This document shows positions 52,707 through 60,839 of a stretch of 64,000 bases of DNA, in pieces. The position numbers were made by a program, and so were the translations under genes. The notes beneath the pieces are model-generated. The model was not told the origin of the DNA and searched no databases. It saw only the letters and a program-made list of their open reading frames with translations. Within the stretch, counting starts at the first letter, position 1. Each line of letters starts with the position of its first letter. This DNA comes from Anaerobacillus alkaliphilus. GTDB taxonomy: Bacteria; Bacillota; Bacilli; Bacillales; Anaerobacillaceae. The stretch lies in contig NZ_QOUX01000046.1 in assembly GCF_004116265.1 (NCBI RefSeq), positions 62,001 through 126,000 of the forward strand. The letters run 5' to 3'.

Positions 52707-52898
52707 ATGAAAAAGATGTTTGCACTTTTTACTACTTTACTTGCGTTTTTAACTGTTTTCGCTGGTACAACATTAGCTGCTGGTGGTGGCGGAGAAAAAG
52801 AAGCTGCTGCTGTTTCAGCATATGAGGGGCCTCTTGTATTATTATCAATTGTTACTCTTGCAATTATGATTTATTTGCCATTTAGAGACAATAACTAA
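52707..52898 (+). CDS. Small exported membrane protein, 63 residues
   Basis: The product begins MKKMFALFTTLLAFLTVFAG and reads TTLAAGGGGEKEAAAVSAY, then one hydrophobic segment (LVLLSIVTLAIMIYLPF) and a short charged tail. The N-terminal segment is a cleavable signal peptide (LAA-G) or a first membrane helix. No family is recognised. It has a very strong GGAGGAGGG site, a promoter with palindrome and its own terminator, so it is a real, well expressed gene. Confidence 0.75.
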   Translation: MKKMFALFTTLLAFLTVFAGTTLAAGGGGEKEAAAVSAYEGPLVLLSIVTLAIMIYLPFRDNN

Positions 52899-52903
52899 CC
52901 TAT

Positions 52904-52938
52904 AAAAAAACCATTACTCCTTAAAAGTAATGGTTTTT
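52904..52938. terminator. Terminator of the small exported protein and of the ABC operon
   Basis: AAAAACCATTACT pairs with AGTAATGGTTTTT; T run on both strands. Confidence 0.88.
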
Positions 52939-52944
52939 CTTTAG

Positions 52945-53745
52945 TTAAGCTTCTACCTTATGATCTAATAGCCATGCAGAAGCGTATAAAATAATCACGA
53001 CAATCAGAACATCAACAACTGCTGTTCCTACATATAAAACAGCATTGTTCGTCACTTCCATGTGGATGTTTGGATCGTTTTTGAACGAGTCAAAATGAAA
53101 TGATAAAGTTTCCATGATGTTTTTTTCACTGAGGAGTGCTCCCCATTCTGTTACACTTCGATAAACAACCGTTTCCTGAAATTTCACCCATAACCAACTA
53201 CCTGCAATGACAATTGCTATTCCAACTAACCAACCCCATCTACGTATCGATTTTGCCATCATATAAATAAACGTGACAACACCCCCGGCCTGTAGCGACG
53301 CAATGAGAATACCAAAAAACAAAATCCACCAATAAGATTGATATTGCTCTAAAATGAAGTTGGCTATTGTTGAATCGATAAAGTGATTTATACTCCGTTG
53401 TAGTAGTATATACAGGAACAGTAGTGTTAGAGATAATGAGACGACCAATTGAGTCGTAGCTGCAACAAATTTGGCTGTTAACAACTGCCAACCACTTGTT
53501 GGAATGTTCAGCCAAAATACAGTTGTTTTTTGTTTCCACTCTTGCCTAAGTGAATCTAACATCGCAAAAAACAAATAAAACAAGTGGACAAGAACAACAG
53601 GCACTATCAATGCAATGAATGCTGGATTATATCTTTCGATGAGCACCCAAAGAATTGCTACCAAAGCTAATAGAAAGCCAATGTTAATCATAAATTTAGT
53701 TCTTGTTAACCGAAGTTCTTTTCTGTATAGCATTAACCAACTCAT
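52945..53745 (-). CDS. ABC-2 type transporter permease (second cassette)
   Basis: A 266-residue membrane protein with six to seven hydrophobic segments. It begins MSWLMLYRKELRLTRTKFM, as in YtrC/YtrD-type permeases, and has no catalytic motif. It overlaps the ATPase gene by four bases (ATGA type), so the two are translated together. It is the last gene of the five-gene operon on the minus strand and ends at a shared terminator. Substrate unknown. Confidence 0.85.
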   Translation of the reverse strand: MSWLMLYRKELRLTRTKFMINIGFLLALVAILWVLIERYNPAFIALIVPVVLVHLFYLFFAMLDSLRQEWKQKTTVFWLNIPTSGWQLLTAKFVAATTQLVVSLSLTLLFLYILLQRSINHFIDSTIANFILEQYQSYWWILFFGILIASLQAGGVVTFIYMMAKSIRRWGWLVGIAIVIAGSWLWVKFQETVVYRSVTEWGALLSEKNIMETLSFHFDSFKNDPNIHMEVTNNAVLYVGTAVVDVLIVVIILYASAWLLDHKVEA

Positions 53746-54440
53746 TTTAACAACTCCTTCATCGCGTCAAGAACGCTTTGTCCCTTTGTTTCTCTAAGCT
53801 CCTCCACTCTCTGGGATAACACAATTTCTCCATCCCTGACCAAAATGACATGGTCTAATAAAGGTTCAATTTCTGTTACTTCATGAGTGGAGATGATTAA
53901 TGTTTGCTCTTCCATTTCAACATACTTTGCAATCATTTTAATGATATCCTCTCTTACTAGCGGATCTAGCCCTGAAAGAGGTTCATCCATAATTAATAAG
54001 GGGACATTCCTCGAGAGATTAATTGCAATCTTTACCCTTGCCCGATTTCCCTTTGAAAGAGTACCAACCTTTTTCGTCTGATCGACCTTTAAAGTAGCTA
54101 CAATTTCAAATGCTTTTTGCTCATTAAAATCAGGAAAAACGTCATTACAGAATTCAATGGTCTCTTTAACCGTATAAAAGTCATATAATGAATCTACTTC
54201 TGCTAAAAAAGCAACGTTTCTACCTATTAATCTGGTAACACTTTCTCCACATACAGTTAGTTCTCCAGATGTTTTTTTGACTAATCCTGCGATAAGCTTT
54301 AATAAAGTCGATTTTCCACTTCCGTTATGACCGACTAAACCAATAATTCCACCAGCTGGAATTTGAAAACTCACATCATTTAGTGCTTTTGACAATCCAT
54401 ATCTTTTCGAGACATTTTGAAACGTAATGATATTATCCAT
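53742..54440 (-). CDS. ABC transporter ATP-binding protein (YtrB-like)
   Basis: A 232-residue ATPase: GHNGSGKST (Walker A), LSKGNRARVKIAINL (signature, SKGN rather than SGGQ), LLIMDEPLSGLD (Walker B) and STHEV (H-loop). SKGN signatures and short size fit the YtrB subfamily of exporters. ATG at 54438-54440 follows GGGGTGAGGAG. Overlaps the GntR gene by eight bases and the permease by four. Confidence 0.9.
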   Translation of the reverse strand: MDNIITFQNVSKRYGLSKALNDVSFQIPAGGIIGLVGHNGSGKSTLLKLIAGLVKKTSGELTVCGESVTRLIGRNVAFLAEVDSLYDFYTVKETIEFCNDVFPDFNEQKAFEIVATLKVDQTKKVGTLSKGNRARVKIAINLSRNVPLLIMDEPLSGLDPLVREDIIKMIAKYVEMEEQTLIISTHEVTEIEPLLDHVILVRDGEIVLSQRVEELRETKGQSVLDAMKELLK

Positions 54441-54816
54441 TCTCCTCACCCCTAGATCTTTCTAACGCTGTTTTTACTTGCTCAATAATTTCGGTTTCAG
54501 AAAAACCGTTATTTTGCATATAGACCACGAATGTCGTAACATATTGTTCAGAAATCGTTTCTCGTAACTGCTTAATGATTGTTTCATCCACAGTTACAAA
54601 TGAGCCTTGGCCCCGCTTAGCTTCTACTATCCCACTGCGTTCCATTTCTGCATATGTTCTTTGGACAGTGTTTGGATTCACCCCAGCTTCTACTGCCGTC
54701 TCTCGAACAGACGGCAGCTTTTGCCCAGGATTTATGGTACCGTTACAAATTTGTTGATAAAAATAATCCATCAATTGTAAATAAATTGGTTTGGAGTTAT
54801 CAAAAGATACTTTCAT
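54433..54816 (-). CDS. GntR family regulator, YtrA subfamily
   Basis: A 127-residue protein. The N-terminal winged helix has IYLQLMDYFYQQICNGTI, GQKLPSVRETAVEAGVNPNTVQRTYAEME split in two, and the wing GIVEAKRGQGSFV. The C-terminal part is only about 50 residues and lacks an effector domain, as in the YtrA subfamily, which usually represses its own ABC operon. ATG behind AAAGGAGGAG. A matching operator-like site lies before the operon (56763-56786). Confidence 0.9.
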   Translation of the reverse strand: MKVSFDNSKPIYLQLMDYFYQQICNGTINPGQKLPSVRETAVEAGVNPNTVQRTYAEMERSGIVEAKRGQGSFVTVDETIIKQLRETISEQYVTTFVVYMQNNGFSETEIIEQVKTALERSRGEENG

Positions 54817-54856
54817 AAAACTCCTCCTTTCAAAGAGAATGTTCGTTGTCAATGCA

Positions 54857-55807
54857 TCAGCCTGCAACATCACGTTTCTGAAAAATCACCCATGAAAGTG
54901 TATTAAAGATTACGAAGTATATAAATAACATAGTTATCGAGAATGTCATTGTCATCCCTTCGACTATCGGTGATCCCTCAATGTATTGAGCCAAGTAGGT
55001 GTTGGCAAACAATACATATTTCACCCAATCATATTGACTTAGAACAAAGACAAGCTGACTCCCTGTAAACATTAAAAATAGTGCTAACCCAATAGCAAGT
55101 GAACTACTACGGAAAATGGTTGAAATCATAAAAGCAAAGGTCACCATCATTAATAAATCAACACTGCTTAGTCCATACAAAAGAAACAGGTGTAGAAACA
55201 TGTTTCGCTCGTAAACTTCTCCAGCATTATAAATTAGATGTGGTTGCGTTATTGTTGTCGCATCAAAAAAGATCGCTCCACTTGCTAGAGAAAACATAAA
55301 TAACACTACTAACATAAGTATTGCAAAGATAAATGTTGACAGGTACTTCGAAAGCAATATTTTCGACCTTGACGCAGGACGAATTAGCAATAACTTAATT
55401 GTTCCCCAAGAAAATTCACTTGCGACCGTACCAGCCGCAACAATAATGGTAAATAAGGTAACAATGCTGATTAAATTCACGGTAGACATCATATACCCCC
55501 AAAAACTATTGGTATCAACAGGAGGAATGTCATGCTCAAGCCGATATTCATTTAATTTTATTTCTCTTTCATAATTCTCTAACGCTACCTTTGGCATGGC
55601 CCCTTCATCAATCATCATTTGGTATTGAGCATTCTTTGCTGCCAGTACCTCCTGCCAACTGCCGTTTACAGGTTGGTCAAATAAAAATCTTGTAACAACA
55701 GCAACAATCAACAGTACTGCTACAAGGATTCCAAACATCATCCACGTCCCAGGCCGACGGTATATTTTCATATTTTCATTTTGCAGTAAGCGAATGAAAT
55801 TACCCAA
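54857..55807 (-). CDS. ABC-2 type transporter permease (first cassette)
   Basis: A 316-residue membrane protein, starting NFIRLLQNENMKIYRRPGTW, with six segments and a large extracytoplasmic loop (residues 38-100). The pattern matches ABC-2 permeases of the BcrB/NatB kind, which export peptides, antibiotics or lipids. ATG behind GGGGAA. It overlaps the ATPase gene by eight bases. Confidence 0.85.
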   Translation of the reverse strand: MGNFIRLLQNENMKIYRRPGTWMMFGILVAVLLIVAVVTRFLFDQPVNGSWQEVLAAKNAQYQMMIDEGAMPKVALENYEREIKLNEYRLEHDIPPVDTNSFWGYMMSTVNLISIVTLFTIIVAAGTVASEFSWGTIKLLLIRPASRSKILLSKYLSTFIFAILMLVVLFMFSLASGAIFFDATTITQPHLIYNAGEVYERNMFLHLFLLYGLSSVDLLMMVTFAFMISTIFRSSSLAIGLALFLMFTGSQLVFVLSQYDWVKYVLFANTYLAQYIEGSPIVEGMTMTFSITMLFIYFVIFNTLSWVIFQKRDVAG

Positions 55808-56723
55808 GCTGTTCCCCTCCAGTCACTTCCAAGAATTTATCCTCTAAGGTTTTCGGTTTTTGACTTATTGCAAAGACATTGATGTTCTGATTAACAAATG
55901 CTTTGTTTAAAATTGGTATTTCGTTCTTTTCTAAATAAATCTCTAAACAATTGGCATTCATCCGAAAGGAATAGTTTTGGTATTGCTCATTCAATACTTG
56001 AACTGCCTTTTCGATATTCTCTAGCTCAAAACTAATAAGTAAGCCCTCATCACCATTAATGAATTCATTAACTGTTTGAACGCCCAGTAGTTTTCCTTTC
56101 TGAATAATCCCAATTCGATCACACATTAATTCCATTTCGGATAATAAGTGGCTAGAAACAATAATTGCCAAATCTTCTTCTTTAGCCAACTTTCTTAAAT
56201 AATCACGTATTTCTCGTATTCCAGCTGGATCTAAACCATTTGTCGGCTCATCTAGGATTAGTACGGCTGGCGAATGTAATAGCGCTTGAGCTAGACCAAG
56301 TCTTTGTCTCATTCCTAGTGAGTAGGTTTTTACTTTCTCATGAATTCGATCTTTAAGTCCTACTAAAGTTACGACTTCATGAATTCGTTCTTTTGAAACG
56401 CCATTAACCATTCGGGCATAATGAATAAGATTTTGATAACCTGTTAGAAATTTATACATCTCAGGATTTTCTACAATGGCACCAACTTCTGAAATTGCCT
56501 CTTCGAAGTTCGTGGCAACGTTTTTTCCCTTAATAATCACTTCACCTTTAGTCATTGATATTAATCCTACGATCATTCTAATGGTTGTTGTTTTCCCAGC
56601 ACCATTAGGACCGAGAAAGCCAAATACTTCACCTGGGTAAATATCAAAGCTCAAATCATCTATGATCGTCTTTCCATTTATTACTTTTGTCAGATTATTA
56701 ATTGAGACGACAGGTACTCCCAT
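55800..56723 (-). CDS. ABC transporter ATP-binding protein (BcrA-like)
   Basis: A 307-residue ATPase: GPNGAGKTTTIRM (Walker A), YSLGMRQRLGLAQALLH (signature SLGMRQR, typical of BcrA/DrrA export ATPases), LILDEPTNGLDP (Walker B) and SSHLL (H-loop). About 85 residues follow the ATPase domain. ATG behind GAGGGGGGA. First gene of the operon, which contains two cassettes and the regulator. Confidence 0.92.
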   Translation of the reverse strand: MGVPVVSINNLTKVINGKTIIDDLSFDIYPGEVFGFLGPNGAGKTTTIRMIVGLISMTKGEVIIKGKNVATNFEEAISEVGAIVENPEMYKFLTGYQNLIHYARMVNGVSKERIHEVVTLVGLKDRIHEKVKTYSLGMRQRLGLAQALLHSPAVLILDEPTNGLDPAGIREIRDYLRKLAKEEDLAIIVSSHLLSEMELMCDRIGIIQKGKLLGVQTVNEFINGDEGLLISFELENIEKAVQVLNEQYQNYSFRMNANCLEIYLEKNEIPILNKAFVNQNINVFAISQKPKTLEDKFLEVTGGEQLG

Positions 56724-56762
56724 CGAAATCCCCCCTCATTATTTTTAAAGTATTAATGAATT

Positions 56763-56805
56763 ACTGTACTAATCAAATAATACACTAACACAAAATGGTT
56801 TGCAA
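56763..56805 (-). promoter_or_regulatory. ABC operon promoter with YtrA-like operator
   Basis: On the minus strand TTGCAA (56800-56805) and TATTAT (56777-56782) are 17 bases apart. AGTGTA (56781-56786) and TACAGT (56763-56768) form an inverted repeat with a 12-base gap and one mismatch, overlapping the -10 box and start. Confidence 0.65.
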
Positions 56806-56834
56806 TTGTTTTCTAAAATTTTACATCGATTTAA

Positions 56835-56911
56835 TGAATTTCATAATTCCATTAGTATCGCCATTACGATACAGGTTTGATATGGCTCCGTTAAGGTAAT
56901 TATGAAATTCA
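56835..56911. repeat. Nested inverted repeat between the ABC operon and toast_rack gene
   Basis: TGAATTTCATAATT (56835-56848) and AATTATGAAATTCA (56898-56911) are perfect 14-bp arms 49 bp apart. Inside them GTATCG (56855-56860) and CGATAC (56867-56872) form a second perfect hairpin. Role unknown. Confidence 0.75.
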
Positions 56912-56968
56912 CTTCCATTATTAACTTTTAATGGTAAAATTTAGACATGACCTATAAGGAGGATTACA

Positions 56969-57667
56969 ATGAAAAAAAGTTTGCTATTATTTACATTTCT
57001 TATACTTTTCCTAACCGGGTGTGGCTACACCAATTTTGCTAGTGGACCTGTTACAACTGAAACAGAGTCAATTCCAATTGAAACTGATATAACTGAAGGT
57101 GCCATTGAAATTCATTTTGGGGTAGGCACTCTTCATCTAAGTGGTGAAACAAATGATTTTTTTTCAGGAAGTTTCACATCGAACGATGAATTACTCTTTC
57201 CAAACGTAAACTATAAAACAGTAAAGAACAAAGCAACGTTACTTCTTAAGCCTCAAAAAACAAAAGTAAAAGGGAACGTCAAAAATGAGTGGAATGTAGC
57301 TTTTACAAACCAACTTCCCTTATCATTTAAACTCAACCTTGGCGTTGGAGAAAATAACCTGACATTCGATAACCTTTACCTAAAAGATTTATCTGTTCAT
57401 ACCGGAGTTGGGGAGACTATCATCGATCTATCAAATGTAGAAAATAATCATTTTAATGTAGATGTTAATAGTGGCGTCGGAAGTACCAAGCTACTATTTT
57501 CTGAGAACCACGCTGTGGTTGTTGATGTAAGAAAAGGCATTGGGAGTGTTTCAGCAAATGGTTTTGTCGTTGAAGAAAATCGCTACAAAACGAATATTAA
57601 ATCTGATAACATCATAAACGTAACAATTTCTCAAGGTGTTGGCGAGGTAATCTTAGTAACAAAATAA
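56969..57667 (+). CDS. Toast_rack family lipoprotein
   Basis: A 232-residue lipoprotein: lipobox LTGC (Cys about residue 18), then a beta-solenoid-like region with repeated GVG turns (HFGVGTLHL, NLGVGENNL, HTGVGETII, NSGVGSTKL, KGIGSVSA, SQGVGEVIL), typical of the toast_rack/DUF2154 families. It is anchored outside the membrane and could bind a wall-acting compound. AAGGAGG site. Divergent from the ABC operon, so a joint role in sensing or export is possible (inference). Confidence 0.82.
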   Translation: MKKSLLLFTFLILFLTGCGYTNFASGPVTTETESIPIETDITEGAIEIHFGVGTLHLSGETNDFFSGSFTSNDELLFPNVNYKTVKNKATLLLKPQKTKVKGNVKNEWNVAFTNQLPLSFKLNLGVGENNLTFDNLYLKDLSVHTGVGETIIDLSNVENNHFNVDVNSGVGSTKLLFSENHAVVVDVRKGIGSVSANGFVVEENRYKTNIKSDNIINVTISQGVGEVILVTK

Positions 57668-57671
57668 TTCG

Positions 57672-57698
57672 AAAAAGAGACTGAAGAGTCTCTTTTTT
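57672..57698 (+). terminator. Terminator of the toast_rack gene
   Basis: AAAAAGAGACT pairs with AGTCTCTTTTTT. Confidence 0.88.
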
Positions 57699-57737
57699 CT
57701 GTCTTTACAAATTTGCGCAATCGTTTTCACAAAATGG

Positions 57738-57794
57738 TTTACTACTCCAATAGACTTTGATAAAATTTAGTATATTGAAAGGTAAACGCTTGCA
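57738..57794 (+). promoter_or_regulatory. Promoter and cre box of the GH13 gene
   Basis: TTTACT (57738-57743) and TAAAAT (57761-57766) are 17 bases apart. GGTAAACGCTTGCA (57781-57794) matches 13 of 14 positions of the cre consensus TGWAARCGYTWNCW and lies about +9 to +22, a CcpA roadblock position. A weaker cre-like stretch lies near 57712-57728. Confidence 0.65.
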
Positions 57795-57813
57795 TTAAAT
57801 GGAGGTAATAATA

Positions 57814-59382
57814 TTGAAAATTTTCTCAAGAGCTTTGCTATTTAGCTTCTTATTATCGTTTGGAATTATCGTTGGCTGTACGACTCCCCAAGAGCCAAAA
57901 CAACACGAGGGTACGACCGAGGCAATTCAGCAAGAGGATCTCATTTCCAGCTATCCCAATACTGTATTTTATGAAATCTTTGTTCGTGCTTTCTACGATT
58001 CAACTGGGGATGGAATTGGTGATATCAATGGGATGACATCCAAATTAGATTATTTACAAGATCTTGGAGTTGAAGGAATTTGGTTAATGCCTATTCATCC
58101 TTCACCTTCTTACCACGGCTACGACGTAACCGACTATTATGATGTTCATCCTGAGTACGGAACAATGGAAGACTTCAAAACATTTATGGAAGAAGCCCAT
58201 AAACGGGATATAAAAGTCATTATTGATCTCGTCGTCAACCACTCAAGTATTGAACACCCATACTTCCAAGATGCAATCACGTCAGAAGACAGTTCATATC
58301 GAGACTGGTATATCTGGGCTGATGAAGAAGCAAATTTAAGGGAACGTGGCGAATGGGGACAACCGTTTTGGCATGGCGAAGCACCAAATAATTATTTTAG
58401 TGTTTTTTGGGGTGGAATGCCTGACTTCAACTTTTACAATCCAGAAGTTCGTCAAGAGATGATTAACATTGGTCGTTATTGGTTAGAGGAAGTTGGAGTC
58501 GACGGCTTCCGTTTAGATGCTGCAAAGCATATTTTTCCTAAAGACAAAGATCAAAATTTAGTTTGGTGGAAAGAATTCCGTTCTGCAATGGAAGCTGTTA
58601 ATCCTGATGTGTTTCTAGTAGGTGAGGTTTGGGACCTTCCCCAAGTTGCTGGCCCTTACTTAGAAGATGGCCTTCATTCGACATTTAACTTTGATTTGGC
58701 GGAAGAAATCTTACGAGCAACTAGATCCGAGCGAGCTGGGTCTCTAGTACCTAAATTAATTCGAAGCCTACAGACGTTTGAACGTTACGCAAGTGACTTT
58801 GTTGATTCAACCTTTATTACAAACCATGACATGAACCGTGTTATGAGTGAATTACGAGGAAATACTGATCAAGCTAAAATCGCTGCTTCCCTTCTCTTAA
58901 CCCTCCCAGGTAGTCCATTCATCTACTATGGGGAAGAAATCGGAATGGAAGGGGCTAAACCTGATGAACATATTCGTGAGCCAATGCTTTGGTACGAGAA
59001 TGGTGGAGATGGCCAAACTGCGTGGATTAAACCAAAACACAATATCGGAACTGAAGCCCCATCTGTAGAAGCACAACTAGAGGATCCGAATTCGCTATTA
59101 AATCACTATAAAACGATGATATATCTTCGTCGTTCACAGCCCGCTTTATTGTTTGGAGATATTGTCGAATCCAATGTAAAAGAACAAGGCGCACTGACAT
59201 ATATCCGGACACACAATGATGAAGAGCTACATGTGTTTCACAATCTCTCGAAGGGCGAGCTAGAAATTTCACTTGGCGAATTAGCTGGAAATGTTATATT
59301 CACCTCTACCACTGAATATTCTCTTACTGATGGCATGCTTAAACTACCAGCATATTCAACGATTATTCTAGCTACAAATTAA
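57814..59382 (+). CDS. Alpha-amylase family (GH13) lipoprotein
   Basis: A 522-residue lipoprotein with lipobox IVGC (C22). The GH13 barrel contains DLVVNHSS (region I), GFRLDAAKHIF (nucleophile Asp, region II), FLVGEVWD (acid Glu, region III) and FITNHDMNR (third Asp, region IV). It hydrolyses alpha-1,4 glucans outside the cell. TTG at 57814 has GGAGG seven to nine bases upstream; the ATG at 57799 overlaps that site. Its cre box suggests glucose repression by CcpA. Confidence 0.93.
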   Translation: MKIFSRALLFSFLLSFGIIVGCTTPQEPKQHEGTTEAIQQEDLISSYPNTVFYEIFVRAFYDSTGDGIGDINGMTSKLDYLQDLGVEGIWLMPIHPSPSYHGYDVTDYYDVHPEYGTMEDFKTFMEEAHKRDIKVIIDLVVNHSSIEHPYFQDAITSEDSSYRDWYIWADEEANLRERGEWGQPFWHGEAPNNYFSVFWGGMPDFNFYNPEVRQEMINIGRYWLEEVGVDGFRLDAAKHIFPKDKDQNLVWWKEFRSAMEAVNPDVFLVGEVWDLPQVAGPYLEDGLHSTFNFDLAEEILRATRSERAGSLVPKLIRSLQTFERYASDFVDSTFITNHDMNRVMSELRGNTDQAKIAASLLLTLPGSPFIYYGEEIGMEGAKPDEHIREPMLWYENGGDGQTAWIKPKHNIGTEAPSVEAQLEDPNSLLNHYKTMIYLRRSQPALLFGDIVESNVKEQGALTYIRTHNDEELHVFHNLSKGELEISLGELAGNVIFTSTTEYSLTDGMLKLPAYSTIILATN

Positions 59383-59392
59383 TAGTAAGAAT

Positions 59393-59435
59393 AAAAAAGG
59401 TCACATGAGACTCAATTGTCCCATGTGACCTTTTT
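59393..59435. terminator. Shared terminator, GH13 and cyclophilin genes
   Basis: AAAAAGGTCACATG pairs with CATGTGACCTTTTT, with an inner GAC/GTC pair. Confidence 0.88.
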
Positions 59436-59440
59436 ATTAA

Positions 59441-60193
59441 TTATTGTAGAATCTCAATTCTCTGAATGATAACATCTTCTATTGGACGATCGTTTTGCCC
59501 AACTTGTACTTGAGCAATTGCATCGACTACATCCATTCCTTCAAAGACATGTCCAAAAACAGTGTGGCGATAGTCTAGAAATGGTGTTCCACCGTGCTGT
59601 TCATAGTGTTTGATTGTCTCTTCAGGAAACTCAACCCCATATTGCTTTTCAATTTGTTCAAACATTCGAGGGTCAAAATCATTTGACTGAACAATAAAAA
59701 ATTGACTTCCATTGGTATCTGGTCGATCTGGGTTCGCCATTGACAAAGCCCCTCTATAATGACCTAATGACGGCGAAAACTCGTCTGCAAAAGGTTGTCC
59801 ATAAATACTTTCTCCACCTCTACCAGTACCTTCTGGATCACCTGATTGAACCATAAAACCTTCAATCACTCGGTGAAATAATACGCCATCATAATAGCCG
59901 TTTTCACTATGAGTAATGAAATTTTCAACAGCTAATGGAGCATACTGCGGAAAAAGACGAATCGTAATATCGCCCATACTAGTCACCATTTTCACCATTC
60001 TCTCCTCTGGTTGAACGGCTGCATGGAATTGCGGGTACTCAACTGGCGTCACTTCCTCCGTTGATGGTGCTTGCTCTACTTCTACTTCTTCCTCATTCAC
60101 AGCACCTGTTCTCTCTTCCGTTGCTCCTTGACCGCACCCCGAGATTAATACTAGTAATAAAAAAGATAACAAACCATATTTCATAAAACGCAT
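59441..60193 (-). CDS. Cyclophilin-type peptidyl-prolyl isomerase, lipoprotein
   Basis: A 250-residue protein: lipobox ISGC near residue 20, an acidic linker (EEEVEVEQAPSTEEV), then a cyclophilin domain (residues 70-248) with YYDGVLFHRVIEGFMVQSGDP, GALSMANPDRPDTNGSQFFI and VFGHVFEGMDVVD, all hallmarks of the fold. It should fold proteins outside the membrane. ATG at 60191-60193 behind AAAGGAGG; the upstream frame to 60247 has no site. Confidence 0.93.
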   Translation of the reverse strand: MRFMKYGLLSFLLLVLISGCGQGATEERTGAVNEEEVEVEQAPSTEEVTPVEYPQFHAAVQPEERMVKMVTSMGDITIRLFPQYAPLAVENFITHSENGYYDGVLFHRVIEGFMVQSGDPEGTGRGGESIYGQPFADEFSPSLGHYRGALSMANPDRPDTNGSQFFIVQSNDFDPRMFEQIEKQYGVEFPEETIKHYEQHGGTPFLDYRHTVFGHVFEGMDVVDAIAQVQVGQNDRPIEDVIIQRIEILQ

Positions 60194-60425
60194 GTTATGT
60201 AATTCCTCCTTTTTATATATTCTATTATTTACGAATAAAAACTGCAATAAACTACATCCTGTTGACCTTCATCACGAGCAAACAACCTATCAAGCTTAAA
60301 AGAGGCGATCATATCGCCTCTTATTTTGTAGCAAAATAGGAACGAAGAAATGTTGCAAAAGAAGCTTGGATCATTTAAAATGAAAATACGAACATAGGTT
60401 CTTTTATTAGAAAGGAGCTTTTTAA

Positions 60426-60791
60426 ATGAATTACCTAACTCAGCAGGAAGATCGACTTTTTGAATCGTTTATTATTCTAACACTGGCCCGTAAGGTTTTA
60501 CAAAATGACTTACTTATTGTGGAGAAGTCATTTTTCAAATTAAAGGAACCTTATTTACAGCTTATCCACTCTTCCATTGGTGCAATCAGTAAGGAATTAT
60601 TCGAAATAAAAAAACAGTTGCACAAACACAACATGAAAATTGAATTTGGCAAAAATGACGGTACTTTCACGGAATGTCACTGCTACTTTCGTGGCTATAC
60701 AAAAACTAGCCGTTTTTTAAATGCCCATCTAAAAAATAAAGTCCAAGATAGGGTAAGTAATTTTTTCGTTCCAAACAGTAAGTTGTCTTAA
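60426..60791 (+). CDS. YhjD-like small protein
   Basis: A 121-residue soluble protein, mainly helical: starts MNYLTQQEDRLFESFIILTL, then NDLLIVEKSFFKLKEPYLQLI, and KNKVQDRVSNFF near the end. The phrase FKLKEPY and the layout resemble Bacillus YhjD, a sporulation protein of unknown activity, from memory. AAAGGAG site. No neighbour in the same direction. Confidence 0.65.
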   Translation: MNYLTQQEDRLFESFIILTLARKVLQNDLLIVEKSFFKLKEPYLQLIHSSIGAISKELFEIKKQLHKHNMKIEFGKNDGTFTECHCYFRGYTKTSRFLNAHLKNKVQDRVSNFFVPNSKLS

Positions 60792-60839
60792 GGGGCGTGT
60801 AACGTCTCTGGCCTATACTACAACTCCTACAGACGCAGA

